Assembly: GCA_041584015.1 (NCBI GenBank)
Contig: JBFHES010000013.1
Span: 1-35,552 of the forward strand
Source of the DNA: JBFHES01 sp041584015
Lineage (GTDB): Bacteria > Bacteroidota > Bacteroidia > Bacteroidales > M50B96
Reading direction: 5' to 3'
Length of the DNA: 35,552 nt
This document shows, piece by piece, positions 33,200 to 35,552 of the stretch. The number at the start of each line of letters is the position of its first letter. Within the stretch, counting starts at the first letter, position 1. The notes under the pieces are model-generated. The model was not told the origin of the DNA. It did no database searches and was given only the letters and a program-made list of their open reading frames with translations. A program made the translations under genes and the position numbers.

Positions 33200-35218
33200 A
33201 TGGAGAGTCCGAAACATACCAATCGATTAATCGAAGAATCAAGTCCGTATCTGCTGCAGCATGCACACAATCCTGTTGATTGGCAACCATGGAGCGATGA
33301 TGCATTTGCTCAGGCCAGGGGCGAAAACAAGCTGGTAATCATAAGTGTCGGTTATGCAGCCTGTCACTGGTGTCATGTAATGGAGCACGAATCATTTGAG
33401 GATGATGAGGTAGCTGCCTTGATGAATGATCATTTTGTGAGTATCAAAGTGGATAGAGAGGAACGCCCCGATATTGACCAGGTATACATTGAAGCCGTGC
33501 AGATAATGACAGGTAGCGGTGGTTGGCCGCTTAATTGTATCGTGCTGCCCGATGGGCGCCCAATCTACGGGGGTACCTATTTTCGGAAAACTGAATGGAT
33601 ACATCTGCTCAAAAGTTTACATAATACCTACCAAAACGAGCCGCAACGTATCGAAGAATACGCACAGAAACTTATGAAGGGGCTGGAACAATATAATGCC
33701 GTTCCTGAAAATTCATCACAAAAAGACTTTGTTAAACAAGACCTGATCACAATCGTTGATCAATGGAAACGTCAGTTCGATTCGAAACATGGTGGCGATG
33801 GTGGAGCTCCTAAGTTTCCTATGCCCAATTCGCTCCAGTTCTTAATGGAGTATGCCCAGCTGTTTGATGATGCAGATGTATTGAATCATTTGAATCTCAC
33901 ATTGACAAAAATGGCAGCTGGTGGTATTTACGATCAAATAGGAGGTGGCTTTGCCCGCTATTCGGTTGATGCCATGTGGAAGGTGCCTCATTTTGAAAAG
34001 ATGCTTTATGATAATGGTCAGTTGCTTAGTTTGTATGCCAAGGCCTATGAGCTAACTAAGAATCCAAGATACAAAGAGGTGGTTTATCAAACGGTCGCTT
34101 TTGTTGAGCGCGAGTTGATGGGAGCTGATGATAATTTCTTCTGTTCGCTTGATGCAGATAGCGAAGGCGTTGAAGGTAAATTCTATGTATGGGATGCTGA
34201 TGAGATAGATAAACTGCTGGGAGCCGATGCCCAAATTATCAAAGAATACTATGCAGTGGATGGCGCCGGACAATGGGAGGGAAGTAATATTCTTCTGATG
34301 ACTTCCACTTTTGAGGAGTTTTGCGCAGCAAAGCAACTGGATGCATTGGCTTTTCGTAAACGCTTAGATAAAGCTTCGGAGGTGTTGTTTCAAGCCAGAT
34401 CGGTCAGGGTTCGTCCGGGATTAGATGATAAAACTCTTACCTCGTGGAATGCATTAATGTTGGTTGGGCTGCTTGATGCCTATCATACATTTAATGATGA
34501 AGCTTTCTTAAAGCTGGCACTGCGAAATGCTTCTTTCCTGAAAACGACAATGATAGCTGATGATTATCGCGTGAGCAGAAGTTATAAGAATGGAAAACTT
34601 ACCATCAATGGCTTTTTGGATGATTATGCATTTCTGATTGAAGCCTTTTTTGGACTTTACAATGCAAGCTTTGATGAATCCTGGCTTATGGATGCCCATG
34701 CTTTAATTGAGTATACAATAAGCCATTTTTATGATGAGCAATCGGGCACTTTTTATTATACATCTGATTTAGATCCGGCATTAGTCACCCGGAAGCGAGA
34801 ACTGTCTGACAATGTTATTTCTTCTTCCAATTCGGCGATGGCCAGGAATCTATATACTGCTTCCCTTTATTTCGGAAACATGAACTATAAGGACATGGCA
34901 GTGACAATGCTATCAGCTGTGAGCGAAGCTTTGAATTCGGGAGGTAAGTATTATTCCAATTGGCTTTCATTAATGATCAGACTTACCGGTAAGTCAAAGG
35001 AAGTGGTGGTTGTTGGTGAGGATGCCGTGAACCTGATTCATGAACTTAAGCCCTTGATCGACCCATTGGTATTGCTCAGTGGCAGTACTTGTGAATCCGA
35101 TCTCTCTCTATTTAAAAGTCGCTATGTGAAAGGGGAGACATTAATTTATTTGTGTGAGAATAATGTGTGTAAGCAGCCGGTTAAGGATCTTGATTTGGTT
35201 AGGGAGTGGCTTTCGTGA
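33200..35218 (+). CDS. Thioredoxin-domain protein of the YyaL/SPATA20 (DUF255) family
   Basis: A 672-residue protein of the family first noted as YyaL in Bacillus and SPATA20 in animals. The N-terminal thioredoxin-like domain starts NRLIEESSPYLLQHAHNPVDW and carries the redox-like CHWC motif (Cys55 and Cys58, ACHWCHVMEHESF), with conserved VKVDREERPDIDQVY and GSGGWPLNCIVLPDGRP. The rest (about 200-640) is an alpha/alpha-toroid resembling N-acylglucosamine 2-epimerases and six-hairpin glycosidases, including GGFARYSVDAMWKVPHFEKMLYDNGQL and TSWNALM. No signal peptide, so cytoplasmic. The family is widespread and highly conserved, but its reaction is unknown. ATG at 33200. Confidence 0.93.
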   Translation: MESPKHTNRLIEESSPYLLQHAHNPVDWQPWSDDAFAQARGENKLVIISVGYAACHWCHVMEHESFEDDEVAALMNDHFVSIKVDREERPDIDQVYIEAVQIMTGSGGWPLNCIVLPDGRPIYGGTYFRKTEWIHLLKSLHNTYQNEPQRIEEYAQKLMKGLEQYNAVPENSSQKDFVKQDLITIVDQWKRQFDSKHGGDGGAPKFPMPNSLQFLMEYAQLFDDADVLNHLNLTLTKMAAGGIYDQIGGGFARYSVDAMWKVPHFEKMLYDNGQLLSLYAKAYELTKNPRYKEVVYQTVAFVERELMGADDNFFCSLDADSEGVEGKFYVWDADEIDKLLGADAQIIKEYYAVDGAGQWEGSNILLMTSTFEEFCAAKQLDALAFRKRLDKASEVLFQARSVRVRPGLDDKTLTSWNALMLVGLLDAYHTFNDEAFLKLALRNASFLKTTMIADDYRVSRSYKNGKLTINGFLDDYAFLIEAFFGLYNASFDESWLMDAHALIEYTISHFYDEQSGTFYYTSDLDPALVTRKRELSDNVISSSNSAMARNLYTASLYFGNMNYKDMAVTMLSAVSEALNSGGKYYSNWLSLMIRLTGKSKEVVVVGEDAVNLIHELKPLIDPLVLLSGSTCESDLSLFKSRYVKGETLIYLCENNVCKQPVKDLDLVREWLS

Positions 35219-35552
35219 GGAGTTACTAATTAACCTTGATTAGTTAACAATATTTCAAGCAGAACATAGCAAGTGTTTTTTTATTCTGTCGATGGCGTCT
35301 GTGTCCTCACGGTTGGTTCTTGATCCAATCATACCCGCTCCCTCATTCCTGACTTGATCAGGAATCTCTTCGAATATTAAGCATTTTGAATATCGAACAT
35401 AGAATATTCAATTACGAATAAATAGATCCATTGGGATTTCATCCCAAACCCGACTGCATTTTTTCTTTCGTCCTGAAGGGACAGAAGAATTTAGCCCAGG
35501 GCAACGCCCTGGGTTGAGATAGATAAATCAGATTAGCGCCCTGTAAGGGCAA
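35219..35552. repeat. Non-coding tail with dispersed palindromic repeats
   Basis: No gene is visible in the last 334 bases. The segment holds a chain of short hairpins: ATTCCTGA/TCAGGAAT (35345-35352, 35358-35365); TTGGGAT/ATCCCAA (35431-35437, 35441-35447); GTCC/GGAC (35470-35473, 35479-35482); CCCAGGGC/GCCCTGGG with AAC loop (35495-35502, 35506-35513); and GCCCT/AGGGC (35538-35542, 35546-35550), probably continuing past the edge. Such CCCAGGG- and GCCCT-type stem clusters look like dispersed intergenic repeats of the REP kind. No transposase is seen here. Confidence 0.65.

Overview
The window reads as chromosome of a heterotrophic, aerobically respiring member of the Bacteroidota. The evidence is direct: three large secreted proteins end in type IX secretion (T9SS type A) sorting domains and carry SprB-like, PKD or SBBP repeats, and a TTTG/TAnnTTTG promoter of the kind used by the Bacteroidota primary sigma factor precedes a tRNA. 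Most genes lack a strong Shine-Dalgarno sequence, and composition is AT-rich throughout. I see no prophage, plasmid, transposase gene or CRISPR array; the window looks like ordinary core and accessory chromosome.

Layout. 1-496: C-terminal end of a T9SS-secreted SprB-repeat protein. 687-3873: two acyl-CoA dehydrogenases, each with its own terminator. 4044-4892: a tandem universal stress protein. 5050-10198 (minus): a probable five-gene unit holding two paralogous membrane adenylate cyclases with TPR sensor domains, an EthD-family protein between them, and an unknown protein at each end. 10691-11831 (minus): ispD and a small exported protein. 12074-15430: a 1118-residue PKD/SprB surface protein. 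15515-15971: a compact promoter/tRNA-Glu/rpsT/terminator unit. 16100-17476: a GH13 lipoprotein. 17549-18568 (minus): threonine aldolase. 18670-19407: an exported formylglycine-generating-enzyme-like protein. 19431-20207 (minus): a homologue of the cyanobacterial fluorescence recovery protein and an HMA metal-binding lipoprotein. 20504-25676: a caa3 cytochrome oxidase operon (SCO, subunits I, III, IV, II fused to cytochrome c, heme O synthase). 25751-27469 (minus): a 22-repeat MORN protein. 27613-31332 (minus): a 1239-residue SBBP/SprB T9SS protein. 31380-33110: a GT-C-like membrane protein. 33200-35218: a YyaL/SPATA20-like thioredoxin-domain protein. 35219-35552: non-coding dispersed hairpin repeats.

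How genes work together. The oxidase operon encodes a near-complete terminal oxidase with copper assembly (SCO) and heme O synthesis (CtaB). Heme A synthase is absent from the window. The divergently placed HMA lipoprotein could be tied to copper handling. The cyclase unit looks like a cAMP signalling locus with two sensors and almost the same output domain.

Most unusual content: the FRP-like protein (19431-19775), which keeps most of the residues cyanobacterial FRP uses on orange carotenoid protein although no such partner is visible here; and the twin adenylate cyclases. Next come the hairpin repeat families at 4952-5022 and 35345-35552.
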